The notes under the pieces are model-generated. The model did no database searches. It was not told the DNA's origin and saw only the letters and a program-made list of their open reading frames with translations. Shown one piece after another: positions 12,687 to 22,033 of a stretch of DNA of 64,000 nt. The translations under genes were made by a program, and so were the position numbers. The first letter of the stretch is position 1. Each line of letters begins with the position of its first letter. Location: contig JAGMUV010000008.1 of the NCBI GenBank assembly GCA_020744425.1, forward strand, positions 1,550,001 to 1,614,000. The letters are read 5' to 3'. The stretch is from Dactylonectria macrodidyma. Taxonomy: Eukaryota; Ascomycota; Sordariomycetes; Hypocreales; Nectriaceae.

Positions 12687-14456
12687 ATGGCCTCATCCAA
12701 TCCATTTCGCAAGCAGACGGCTCCCACCGCAACCACAACGGCCTTTGCGCCAACCACTACTAGTCCTGCCGCAGCTCGCTTCCCTCCTCTCGAAACCATA
12801 GATACGTCTTTCGGTCTCACGGATCCTTCGGTTGTCGACAAAAAGTCGAAGCCCGTCAAGAAGGTCCGCGTTCTCTCTCCGCCACCATTATCCCCCGACT
12901 CTCCCGAATGGCCCTTTACAGCACCGCTCGCCGCCTACGGGCCCGGACAACCCGGAAACAATGACCCGTTCGACGCAGCATCGTCCGACGACAGCGATCG
13001 CGATATTGTATCTGCCGCTGCCCCACCCCCACCGAAAATTGGGAGTCGAGTTCCCGCCAACCCGTTTAGCAAGACATTGCGAGATTTGGAAAATCTCAGG
13101 GCGGATCACAAGCTGGAGAAGAGCAGACGAGAAGAGGGAGACACTCTCAAAGCTTCCCATACGGCTAGAAGGTCCTTGGATGTAAATTCGTTCAAGCGCC
13201 TGCTCATGACGGGAAACTCTGGGTCTAGCACGCCCTCGGCACCTCCAAGGACACAGCATTTAACACCTTCTCAGAAGAGCGCCGCGGACTCGTCTTCAGT
13301 GTCTCTCTCGTCAACGTACGACGGCTCCAAGGACGGTCTTGCGCCTGGGAGCGAGTTCCAAGAAGTATCACTCATCTCTCGAGACACCTCGGATACTCCG
13401 GATGATGATTTAGACCCGGGAAGCGTGTCCGACTCGAGTACATCATTTCACCTGAGCAGAGACAAGAAGCCTCCCCCACCGCCTAGCTCACGACATGGAA
13501 AATCCATCAAGCTGGAGCTGAAAGGAGAGCATGGTTCTCCTGACTCACTTGCTCCCAAATCGCCCTCAGATATAAATAAGCCGCTGCCTCCGGCGCCCCA
13601 CCCAAAGAGTTTCGACGACGATGCTGAGTCGCCCTTTGACCGGGAGTCAGCTGGCAAGACTCCCGAGAATGATCAAGCCCCTCAGAGTACTGGCGGTGGC
13701 AAGAAGCCGGGACCCGCGCCGCCGCCGCGAAGAGGTCATGCGAGGGGAGAGAGCAAAGCATACGTTACGAGTTTGTTGAAGGAAGGACACGATGAAGAGA
13801 CTCCATCTCGGTCGTCGTCGATACGATCCAGAACCGACCGCATTCGCCACGACCCTCATTCACCTGTTCCCCCACCACCTCCTCGAAGACTTCACGGGTC
13901 GAAGCCATCGACGCAAATATCACCGGCCGTAGCCGCGTCTATCGGCGCGGCGATGAGTCAAACGTCTACTTCCTCCGATCCGCAGTCGGAATCCGACAGG
14001 CCCACTGCCCCGACACCCGCAATTTCAGTTGAACCGGTCCCCCCTCGCGATGCTCAGCTAGGAAACTTCAAGGTATCGGCTCCCCCCCCACCACCAGCGC
14101 GCAACACATCCGTACGACGTCCTGCAAGCGTGAGGAGCATGGATAACAATGGCCGACGTACGTCTGCCGAGGCGAAACCGCACAGCGGCATTGCACCTCC
14201 GCCACCCCCACGACGACAGCGAGATAGCAGTCGGAGCAGCATGGACGCGCCCTACAGGAGGACTAGCATTGACGAAGTGCCTCGGACGGAGGAGAGACGG
14301 CTGGACGAAAGCAATCCCTCAGGTCTGGATATAGGTCCCAACCCAGACCACGCACCTCCACAATCGGCAGATGCTCCAGGAAAGGGCGTCAACATCTTGG
14401 CTGACCTTGACGCCCTGCGGAGGGAGGTTGATGCACTGCGGGGGAAGCTGGGATGA
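12687..14456 (+). CDS. Proline-rich NPF-motif protein, possible endocytic/actin adaptor
   Basis: Single-exon gene of 589 residues with no recognised globular domain. Two NPF motifs (SSNPFRK at the very N-terminus and PANPFSK near residue 115) are the classical ligand of EH domains. At least five polyproline-basic sites are present (PAPPPRRGHAR, VPPPPPRRLHG, APPPPPARN, IAPPPPPRRQR and PPPPPSSRHGK), the form bound by SH3 domains. The rest is Ser/Asp/Pro-rich and disordered, and the last 25 residues (LADLDALRREVDALRGKLG) form a short coiled coil. This set of motifs is what cortical-patch or endocytic scaffold proteins show, but that role is inference. The start ATG has the sequence CATCATGG and no upstream in-frame extension is needed. 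Confidence 0.85.
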   Translation: MASSNPFRKQTAPTATTTAFAPTTTSPAAARFPPLETIDTSFGLTDPSVVDKKSKPVKKVRVLSPPPLSPDSPEWPFTAPLAAYGPGQPGNNDPFDAASSDDSDRDIVSAAAPPPPKIGSRVPANPFSKTLRDLENLRADHKLEKSRREEGDTLKASHTARRSLDVNSFKRLLMTGNSGSSTPSAPPRTQHLTPSQKSAADSSSVSLSSTYDGSKDGLAPGSEFQEVSLISRDTSDTPDDDLDPGSVSDSSTSFHLSRDKKPPPPPSSRHGKSIKLELKGEHGSPDSLAPKSPSDINKPLPPAPHPKSFDDDAESPFDRESAGKTPENDQAPQSTGGGKKPGPAPPPRRGHARGESKAYVTSLLKEGHDEETPSRSSSIRSRTDRIRHDPHSPVPPPPPRRLHGSKPSTQISPAVAASIGAAMSQTSTSSDPQSESDRPTAPTPAISVEPVPPRDAQLGNFKVSAPPPPPARNTSVRRPASVRSMDNNGRRTSAEAKPHSGIAPPPPPRRQRDSSRSSMDAPYRRTSIDEVPRTEERRLDESNPSGLDIGPNPDHAPPQSADAPGKGVNILADLDALRREVDALRGKLG

Positions 14457-16289
14457 CGAGTAGGCCGTGCGTTGGTCCCGCACATACCCGCAGGGGGTGT
14501 TGCGTGTGCCAGGAGAGCGGGCAAGCAAGCAAGTGTTGCGACACAGGTTGTACTCGAACATTGTGCGAGCATGAGGGCCGGATGATGATTACACATGGCG
14601 TTCTTGGGGTTGGCACTGTAGAGATATGGACTTGCCTTTTATTCTTGCGCTGTGTGCGCCATGAGGGTAGTTGTATTGTAGATGATTGTGATGCCAGTGT
14701 TATACGAAGTCGATGAGAAAAGAGAGGTCTCTTGTTCTCGTTACTTTTCCAGCTCCTATATGGAAACAGAGGTTAAGATGGCCAGCCCCCCGTTCTAGCT
14801 TTAGGATCTTCTCCACCCCCACCCACACTGGATAGAAGAGGTCCGTGGTCATTGCTTGGAGTAACCCGAAGGAGCCGTGACAGCCGGTAGACGAATGTAG
14901 CAATTCTGCGGGCGCGCTGTTGTCTGTGGCAGAGTATATTGGCTTGACTGGGCCAGGATGGAAGTGCACACATGACTGTAGATCCAGGGATGGTGACGGG
15001 AGTAACCTGAGGGGGAAGAGGGATATGAGGGACAGAAGGGACATGGGTAACATGAGTGACAGACCTGGGTGACAGGAGAGCTTGTCATGGATGGCGACGG
15101 CACAGACTCCGGGGGATCCAAGACTGATCAGGGGACGTGGCTTGCGGGCGTGGTTTCTAGCGAGGTTCCATCTTTCCATGCCACCATTGCTCATACGTAA
15201 GGTGAGGGATCAGGGCTCCACCTGTGCCTCCATATCTTGCGTCTTGTGCGCCCTGCTGGGTTGCCTCGGGCTGCGGATAGCGGATAGCGGCTATGGTGAC
15301 GATGTGGGTTTGAGGAGTGGATAATGGGCAATGGATGATGGGCAATGGATGATGGGCAATGGGGAGCTATAATGGGGAACAGGCAATAGGCAGGTATGGG
15401 TGATGGGCATGAATAATGGGGTGTGTTGCTCCTCTGTCGCGTGTGTCGGTGAGAGCGGAAAGGGAAGCTGTTCCTCTCATGATACAATCGGTTGATCAAA
15501 TCACCCGTCAACACCAGATCAAGAGTCGGTCTGTCGCGACGACACCCACGACAACCCAAGACAGAGAGTCACGACATTACGACACGGCACGACAGGGCAA
15601 ACGAGGGAGTCCGTGATTCTCGCACCCAATCCATTCACCCAGTGGAGCGTTTCTCCTGAGATTTCAGGCCGGCCCTTTCATAAAGCCAGGTGGGCGGTCG
15701 ACTGGGTAAATCGGGAGAGCCATTTATTTGGTCGATATCGAGGCTGGAAACTGAGCCCGGACGCACGAGGGATCTGGGATTCTTTCTGGGCACCTGGACG
15801 AGAGAGCAGCATAGTGCGAGCGCAGTGAAACGGCCTGCTCTTTCCATTTAAGAGTGGCTATTCTTTGGGTGGACTTTATTTGACCTTTCTCTGGCATTCA
15901 TCCACCTCTTCATCCATACGCCTGCGCGACCCCATCACGACCCTCCTCCGTCACTACACCTGCACCTGTGGCTGCCGAAGGTAGTCATCTCTCGTCAATC
16001 ACTGTGGCATCCTTTTCCATTTTCCTACTCTTCTTAGTCCCTTATAGAACCCCACCCTTCCTGCTCTTATCGACTTGTCAACCCCGGTTCAACATCAGTT
16101 GCGCTTACACAGCTGCATCACGACACCATCACCACCAGTCCATTGTAAGGCAGCAACAGCAACAACAGCGCTAGTATTCGAGCTTCAATATTCTCGACTA
16201 AGACCTTACATATACTACGCTTCTCATAAACGATATTCCCATCACTTTCGCAGCTGCGCAAAACCGACACATCCGATAGGAAGACAGCC
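14457..16289. other. Intergenic region, 1.8 kb, with a short tandem repeat
   Basis: No convincing gene is seen. The region holds a 14-bp tandem repeat at 15319-15360 and, from about 15850, a CT-rich stretch that probably serves as promoter and leader for the small gene at 16290. The minus-strand open frame at 14700-15194 lacks any family signature. Confidence 0.5.
15319..15360. repeat. 14-bp tandem repeat, three copies
   Basis: GGATAATGGGCAAT is followed by two copies of GGATGATGGGCAAT. Degenerate ATGGG-type copies continue to about 15420. It is a small minisatellite in an intergenic region. Confidence 0.85.
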
Positions 16290-16616
16290 ATGTGCTACCG
16301 CAACCTAGGCACGCTGGTCTGCTTCTCCTGCGCGCGACGTGTGGGTGAGCAACCTCTCGGAATGTCTCCGTGCCTCGCAGTCTGCGGCAAGTTCGTCTCG
16401 AGGGTCACCGGCGCCGTCGTAGATGGCGAGTGCGGTGTCTGTCGCCAGGCTCGCGAGGAGAGGGCAGATCTAGCTCGGAGACTGAACCAGGCTTTCGGTA
16501 AGTGGCTGCGCTCCCCAGAAATCTGCGAATATTCCTCTGACAGGGCAAAAAGGGAGGACATAGATGCGAAAGCGGCACGAGTCGCGGCGAGAACGGGCCA
16601 AGTGTCGGTGAGTTGA
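16290..16616 (+). CDS. Small cysteine-rich protein of unknown function
   Basis: An open frame of 108 residues begins MCYRNLGTLVCFSCARRVG. It carries cysteine pairs (CFSC, CGVC) plus CLAVC in the first 55 residues, which suggests a small metal-binding fold. An Arg/Glu-rich helix (REERADLARRLNQ) follows. The 3' structure is uncertain. A GTAAGT donor after codon 70 (base 16500) and a GTGAGT donor just before the TGA at 16614 are both present. Splicing the second donor to a TAG acceptor near 16660 would extend the protein by about 65 residues. The sequence does not decide between these models, and I do not recognise the family. Confidence 0.5.
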   Translation: MCYRNLGTLVCFSCARRVGEQPLGMSPCLAVCGKFVSRVTGAVVDGECGVCRQAREERADLARRLNQAFGKWLRSPEICEYSSDRAKREDIDAKAARVAARTGQVSVS

Positions 16617-17441
16617 GGTCGAGGGCTGCGCGATGACGAGTTGCCTGACGATTCTAGCAGCATGACCATGTCGACTCAGGCCAGATTCAACGCCGGATCT
16701 CACACCGAACCATTTCGACCCCGCTGTCTCTTCTTCCACACGGGAGACGAAAACGACACGAACGGGTCTCACCATTTGTGCAAGGCCTACAGACCGTGGC
16801 ACGGCATGCCCCTTGCTCAACCCAACCTTGCACCACGTCGAGCACTTTTTGATGAACTTTTTTTTTCTTTTTTCTTCACATACTTACGACGTAACGGATC
16901 ACGGGGGGCTTTAGACTGTTTCTCAAGGGAATTTCAGAGTAGCAGCATGTATTTTCAGTCAGTATGGTTGCGTTTTGCGGCTGGCGGGCGGGCTCTTTTG
17001 CATTTACTAGCAGGCAGGAAGGGGGACTAATTTCCACGGCGTTTTTGTTTTCTTTCTCTCCACCTTGGTTTTGGGCATGGTCCTGCAATGACGCGGTGGA
17101 ATTGTCGTCTTGGGATGAACGGATGTTGCTGATCGGCCCAATGGGGACTGGGAGAACCCATGTCAGGATGCTCGGCAGGGAGTCTGGGGGAGATCAGATT
17201 AGGAAGGACGATTCGAAACGAAACAGGTTTGCCATTGGTAGTGATTGTGGTCGTTATTACTACGTCTATCGTATTATTACAGCCCAATTTCGGGGCGAGC
17301 ATTCGGGAGACTTTAAATCCCCTTTCTATGAATCTACGATATTGCTTCGTATGCCCCTTCTATAATCCCACGATACTGTGCCCTTTCTTTAAACCCATGA
17401 TAGCATCCCTCTTCTATAAATCCATGATGGCATCTTTCTCT
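16617..17441. other. Convergent 3' region with degenerate repeat
   Basis: This is the shared 3' space of the small gene (+) and the LrgA/LrgB gene (-). It holds a poly-T tract near 16858-16875 and a degenerate 27-bp repeat at 17321-17450. No independent gene is seen. Confidence 0.5.
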
Positions 17442-17450
17442 CTATAAACC
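17321..17450. repeat. Degenerate 27-bp tandem repeat abutting the LrgB stop
   Basis: Units start at about 17321, 17354, 17381, 17408 and 17435, the first being slightly longer. They share a CYTTCTATAAATCC-like core followed by ATGATRGCATC. The 27-bp period equals nine codons, and on the minus strand the units lie directly behind, and overlap, the stop codon of the LrgA/LrgB gene. Confidence 0.75.
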
Positions 17451-19263
17451 GACAAGGGACCGCACAAACGTCACTACGGGTGGTATTGACGTAAATAGCA
17501 CCGTGATGGTGCCAAACAGGCTCATCGACAGACTCGACAGCGCAGCCGCGCGCGGATCTGTCCGAAGCAAAACAGCAGTGGCAATGGCGCTTGAGTTGAC
17601 GCCAAGCGTAACACCCCGGGTGACGTAGTCGTCCTCGGGGATTCGCAGCCAGGCCAAGATGCGGGCGCCAAAGATGACGCCCATGATGCCGCTGATGATG
17701 GCCAGCGCAGCCACCGTGTTGACGTCGCCGCCCAGATTGGACGTCGCCGGCACAGCTAGGGCCAGCGTCAGGCTGCGTGAGGCAAAGGCGAGGCTGCGAG
17801 ATGCCGAGATGCCTATGGCTCGACACAACGGCGGGTAGGCCAGCAGGGAGCCGACGCTGATGGCGACGTTGGGCACGACGATGGATATAAAGTGCGCCCG
17901 CAGCTCGCGCCGGTACTGGAACATGGGCAGTGCGAGGGCCACGATGCTGGCGTCCAGAAGCGTCCCGAACATGTCGCCCGCGCCTGGCAGCGTCTTGCTC
18001 TTGGTGTTTTGCCACAGCTCCAGGTACTTGGCCCCCGTGCGGTAGGCCTTCAGCGTGGTGTCGAGACTGTCGCTGCGCATCGCCGCGAGGGCCCAGATGA
18101 GGAGGACGGTGAGCAGCGAGGACACGAGCACCGGGTGCAGGTACTGGCGCCATGCCCCGGGGATGGACATGGCGGCCATGTAGGCGAGGATGTTGACGGC
18201 GAGGTGGATGACGAGGGCATAACCGGTTGAGTAGTAGAGCGGGATGCCGACGAAGAGAAACACGGCGACAAACGTCAACATGTCTAGGTGAGCGGCGATG
18301 ACGGCGGCCCATTGCTCGGCCGTGGGCGACGGGATGGGCGCCTGCGACGGATAGCTATAGCGGCTGAGGGCCTCGACGACATTCTCCGGCCGGTGGCCGT
18401 TAGCATAGTGGTGCTCCTGGAGCCGGAGCAGCGGCGGGCTCTGCGGCCGCGACGGAGGTACCGACGGCGGCGCCGAAGGGGGGCCGGACGGGGGGCCGGA
18501 CCCGGGCACGGCGACTAGCGGTATCATCGACGTCGCCTGAGAGAAGCTAGTCCGCCGGGACACGCCCGGCGTGGTCGGCTCGGAGCTGGTGGGGATGTCC
18601 GGGGTGCGCCGGCCCAGCTCTTCGGCACGCTGCGACTCGGAGCGCTTGGAGGAGCCCAAGGCGAGCCGCAGACCGCGAGTAATCCACGCGGCGAGGGCCA
18701 TCATGATGATGAAGCCGATGACTGGGCGAGTCAGTCGGGGGGATGTGCCGTTGGGTTTAGGGCTTACTGACGGAAGACGGCGATGATTTTAAAGACTTCA
18801 GCAATGCCAATGGGTGGACTGAGAGGGAGGAGGACAAAGGACGGCGTAAAGAAGACGCCCATCCAACGAAGCGACCAACCAGCCTGGAACCATCAGCATG
18901 CAACCTTTACTGCTTCTCATACTAAGACTCACAGAAACATCAATCACAGCAATCAACTTCCTCGTGCGATGACTCCCCAGCGCAGACTCAGACGCGAGCA
19001 GCGCCAAGAACAGCAGCACCAGACAGGCCACCGACGCGGGGAATGCAACATCGACCTTTCTGAAAACGGTGTCGAGGCCGAAGCAGAAAACGAGCGTCAC
19101 CATGAGGCCGAACGGCACATAGATCCATTGCCGCACGAGCTTGTCGCGGGACGATACAACGGCCTAGCGTGGGGTTTGTTAGAGAGAGCAAAACGGGGGC
19201 TTCGGGATAACGTACTATCTTGATGGCACGCGGGAGGTGTTGGAGGTCGCTGAGCTGCGCCAT
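17442..19263 (-). CDS. LrgA/LrgB (CidA/CidB) fusion membrane protein
   Basis: Exons on the minus strand are 19263-19216, 19163-18933, 18883-18772 and 18721-17442, giving 556 residues. The N-terminal part (residues 20-150) is an LrgA/CidA-like set of membrane helices (VPFGLMVTLVFCFGLD, SVACLVLLFLALLAS, FFTPSFVLLPLSPPIG). A Pro/Ser-rich linker, about residues 160-250, probably faces the cytosol. The C-terminal 300 residues are LrgB-like, with the conserved ATSNLGGDVNTVAALAI and GVTLGVNSSAIATA helices. The same two-domain fusion is known in the plant plastid glycolate/glycerate translocator PLGG1, while bacteria encode the halves separately. Fungal substrates are not known to me. All introns are GT-AG; the third donor is the less usual GTCAGT. 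The stop is UAG and the frame stays open for 35 more codons through a repeat. Confidence 0.88.
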
Positions 19264-20266
19264 GGTGAGGGTGAGAGGCGCACTCGAGGAGGGAGAATGG
19301 GAACGAAAGCGCGAGATCGCTCTAGGGGACCAATGTTTAAAGTATTCCGGCCTGAACGGGGCCGACGGACTTGACACTCCGACCATGATGATGGTGCAAA
19401 GTTCCACTGTCTTGGTGGTTTTGAAGTGTAAGAGGTGCTCTGCTCCACCCATTCGGCTACTCCGTCACTGAACAATAAGAGAAAAAAAAAACAGATTCAA
19501 CGCTAAGGCACAAGGACCCGTCTAGCATGTCGAGGCCCCTAGATATATATCTCTTAATGTCTGCTTTTTCTTCTTCTTCCCTTCTCGCTGCTGGGGTTGA
19601 ATTTTCCAAGAGTCATAGCAACGCAACGGCCCCTGCACGTATAAGAGGCGAGGCGTATTCGGGTGGACTACCTACGGAGCCGGACGGGCGACTCCGAGGA
19701 TCGGCGCCCACCGGGTTGGTTCCGTCTGGCACTAGCAATTATTGATCCATATCGCCCGCTATCTGTCTAATCTGAGTCGTTACAAGGAAAAGCTTCGACG
19801 GGGCCGAGTTGAGATATCGGACCAAACTACCGAGTGGCGTTGTGAACTCATCCGAGATGTCAAGTCACGGCTGTAGCAAAGCCACAGCAGCTGTCAGTCT
19901 TACATCTCTGCAGTCCGCAGTCTGCAATCTGCAATTCCTGGCCGTCATGACCTTATCATGAGGCTCCCGGCATTGCAAGTTACCGAGATTTGCGGCTCAG
20001 GGAGATCTGGTCTGCACCCTTGTCTCCCGGGGGGACGGTTCCCATATCACTCGACTTGGCTGTGTAATGGGCAGATGGCAAGGAATAAAATCCAGCAAAC
20101 CCTCAAGGTCGAGTACCAAGTACGAATACCCAACGAACCCAACGAAGAGCCTTCGCGCCAAGTCATCAACCACGTCGCATGTGTCGGTCCTGTGATTCGT
20201 CCCTGACAGGTTGAGAAGACCAGGGCAAGCAGGGTTCAATCACCCCTCCTTCACCCCTTGACCCCT
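19264..20266. other. Intergenic region, 1.0 kb, no gene seen
   Basis: This is the 5' region of the LrgA/LrgB gene and the 3' region of the HET gene. It contains a poly-A tract near 19483-19492. A tRNA-like 5' half at 19432-19468 was examined and rejected. Confidence 0.5.
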
Positions 20267-22033
20267 CTAATAGATCGTCACAGTTTGCGTCTCCTTGCCT
20301 CGTTCAAATGCCTCGCCAGACATGATTCCCTGGACGTAGCAAAGACCTCCAAAGTCATAATCGTTGTCGCCTCCCTCTCTGCGGTTCACAGTAAACGGGA
20401 AATTTCCTCCGTAAAATACCCAGACTTCTTCTCCTGGCTGCGTCTTAAGGTGGCCGATGCCCATCAACCCTGTTTTGGTGACAAACATCCGCTGGTTCGT
20501 CATCATCCCCTTAATTGTTCGGTGAGTCCAGTATTGCTCGCCGGTCTCGAGATACTTGTAGACCGTCTCAACGTCCTCGTCGTCGGCCGGTGCCTCGACT
20601 CTCTGCTCCTCGTTTCTCAAAAGATCGCCCAGCATAAGCCTTCCGAATGCCTCGCGAAAAGATAATCCTCCGAGATAGGTATCTGGTGTTTCTGGTGTTA
20701 ACTGTTGGATGTGCTCTTTGGCAATATGCTCCCAGTCCTTGATGAGCGCACGCTGGTCGGCATTGTAGTCGGAACCTGGTGGCCTTGGGCTAAGCCATAC
20801 TTCGCCGACAGTTTCAATCGTGTCGACAAAGACTCCCTTCAGCTCTAGAGTATACTTGGTTTTCTCCCGTCGCTTCAGCAGTTCGCCAATGTTGAGATGC
20901 CTCCCGCCATGGGCCTTGTACTCGGGCCAGGCAAACATGTGAAACCAGTCGGTGTTGTGTTCAGAAATGTACGATGCATCAAGTGCCCAGCGGGGCATTC
21001 CGGGCGTTGCTGCTTCGCCCTCTAACCGCGGGTCCATGATGAGAGGGAAAAGACTCTCGTCGCTCACCATCAGGCCAAAGCTCAAGTCGCAAAAGACATC
21101 CACCACGGGCCTATCGTAGTCGCAGTCCTCCACTGTCGGTAGTGATCCAGCTGGTAGGAGCCCCATCAATGCGTAGGCCTTGTCACGGGGATCCGTGGCT
21201 CTGCGGTTCCGGTACCGATTTATCACAAACGCTGGGACGTCGTCGCTGCCTCTGGCACTGTCTACCCAGATTGCCATAGCCATTAGATCGGCCAAGGTAG
21301 GGGTTTTAAATGAAGGAGTAAGGCGTTCATAGAGGAGACTCGGGATGCCTCCAGTCCAGGTTCTCGTGGCGTGTGTCAAGGTTTTCCATGGAAACGTCGT
21401 CGATCCCCAGAGGATCGTCTGCTGCGGTGGAAGAACAGCTTCCTGGACTGTCCATACTCGGCTCCACCAAGGTGTTGTATGCATCCCCAGAGACTCTAAG
21501 GCCTTGAGTGGTCCTTTGAAAGATTCGTCAGACTCAAGCGAAGACGGAAGCGTGATGCCTTCTTCAACCCCTCCCGCCTCGAACAAGGCGGCCATGTACT
21601 TGAGAATCTCCACCGCTTCCTCGGCGTCAGCCTGAGGGATTCCTTGATTGAACTCTCCCATCCATATCTGACAGGTCTGACACTTGGAGTAGATTTGCCG
21701 CATCAGACGAACCTGCTGGGCCTTTTCTTTCGTATCCCACTGGTTGATGCAAAGCTGGTCGATCCAAAGAGCTCGAGATTGGTCTGCTAGTCGCAAGCGC
21801 TGTAAAAGCGAGTGCAGATTTTTCGTCACTCCCACTTTGCGACCCGAGATTTCAACGTCAATGAGGGATTCGCTGTTCCCCCAGACATATGAGATGGCAT
21901 CATATTCCGGGTTCGTCTCCAGCGCCGCAACTCTTAGATCACCCTTTAGTAACGACTCGCTGTCGCCATTGTGAGGGAGGAGGTACAGTATGCGAAATTC
22001 GTTGCGTGAAATCATCTTGGCAGATTGCAACAA
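20267..22033 (-). CDS. HET (heterokaryon incompatibility) domain protein
   Basis: Single-exon gene of 588 residues. The HET domain covers roughly residues 40-200, with its three conserved blocks visible: YDAISYVWG (44-52), LWIDQLCINQ (89-98), and a later block around WWSRVWTVQE. HET domains share a TIR-like fold and trigger programmed cell death after fusion of incompatible hyphae; most genomes hold dozens, and few have proven allelic function. The C-terminal 350 residues carry no recognised repeat or NACHT partner domain. The first ATG (22033) is used here, though Met7 is an alternative. No partner gene such as a SesB, PLP or NLR gene lies beside it. Confidence 0.93.
   Translation of the reverse strand: MLQSAKMISRNEFRILYLLPHNGDSESLLKGDLRVAALETNPEYDAISYVWGNSESLIDVEISGRKVGVTKNLHSLLQRLRLADQSRALWIDQLCINQWDTKEKAQQVRLMRQIYSKCQTCQIWMGEFNQGIPQADAEEAVEILKYMAALFEAGGVEEGITLPSSLESDESFKGPLKALESLGMHTTPWWSRVWTVQEAVLPPQQTILWGSTTFPWKTLTHATRTWTGGIPSLLYERLTPSFKTPTLADLMAMAIWVDSARGSDDVPAFVINRYRNRRATDPRDKAYALMGLLPAGSLPTVEDCDYDRPVVDVFCDLSFGLMVSDESLFPLIMDPRLEGEAATPGMPRWALDASYISEHNTDWFHMFAWPEYKAHGGRHLNIGELLKRREKTKYTLELKGVFVDTIETVGEVWLSPRPPGSDYNADQRALIKDWEHIAKEHIQQLTPETPDTYLGGLSFREAFGRLMLGDLLRNEEQRVEAPADDEDVETVYKYLETGEQYWTHRTIKGMMTNQRMFVTKTGLMGIGHLKTQPGEEVWVFYGGNFPFTVNRREGGDNDYDFGGLCYVQGIMSGEAFERGKETQTVTIY

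Noticed and set aside
17389..18312. Long minus-strand frame of 307 codons
   Set aside because: It is a shadow of the LrgB exon in another frame, His/Arg/Pro-rich and without any signature.
19432..19468. tRNA-like 5' half on the minus strand with an A-box word (TAGCCGAATGGG)
   Set aside because: No matching B-box, anticodon stem or complementary 3' acceptor arm follows at tRNA distance.
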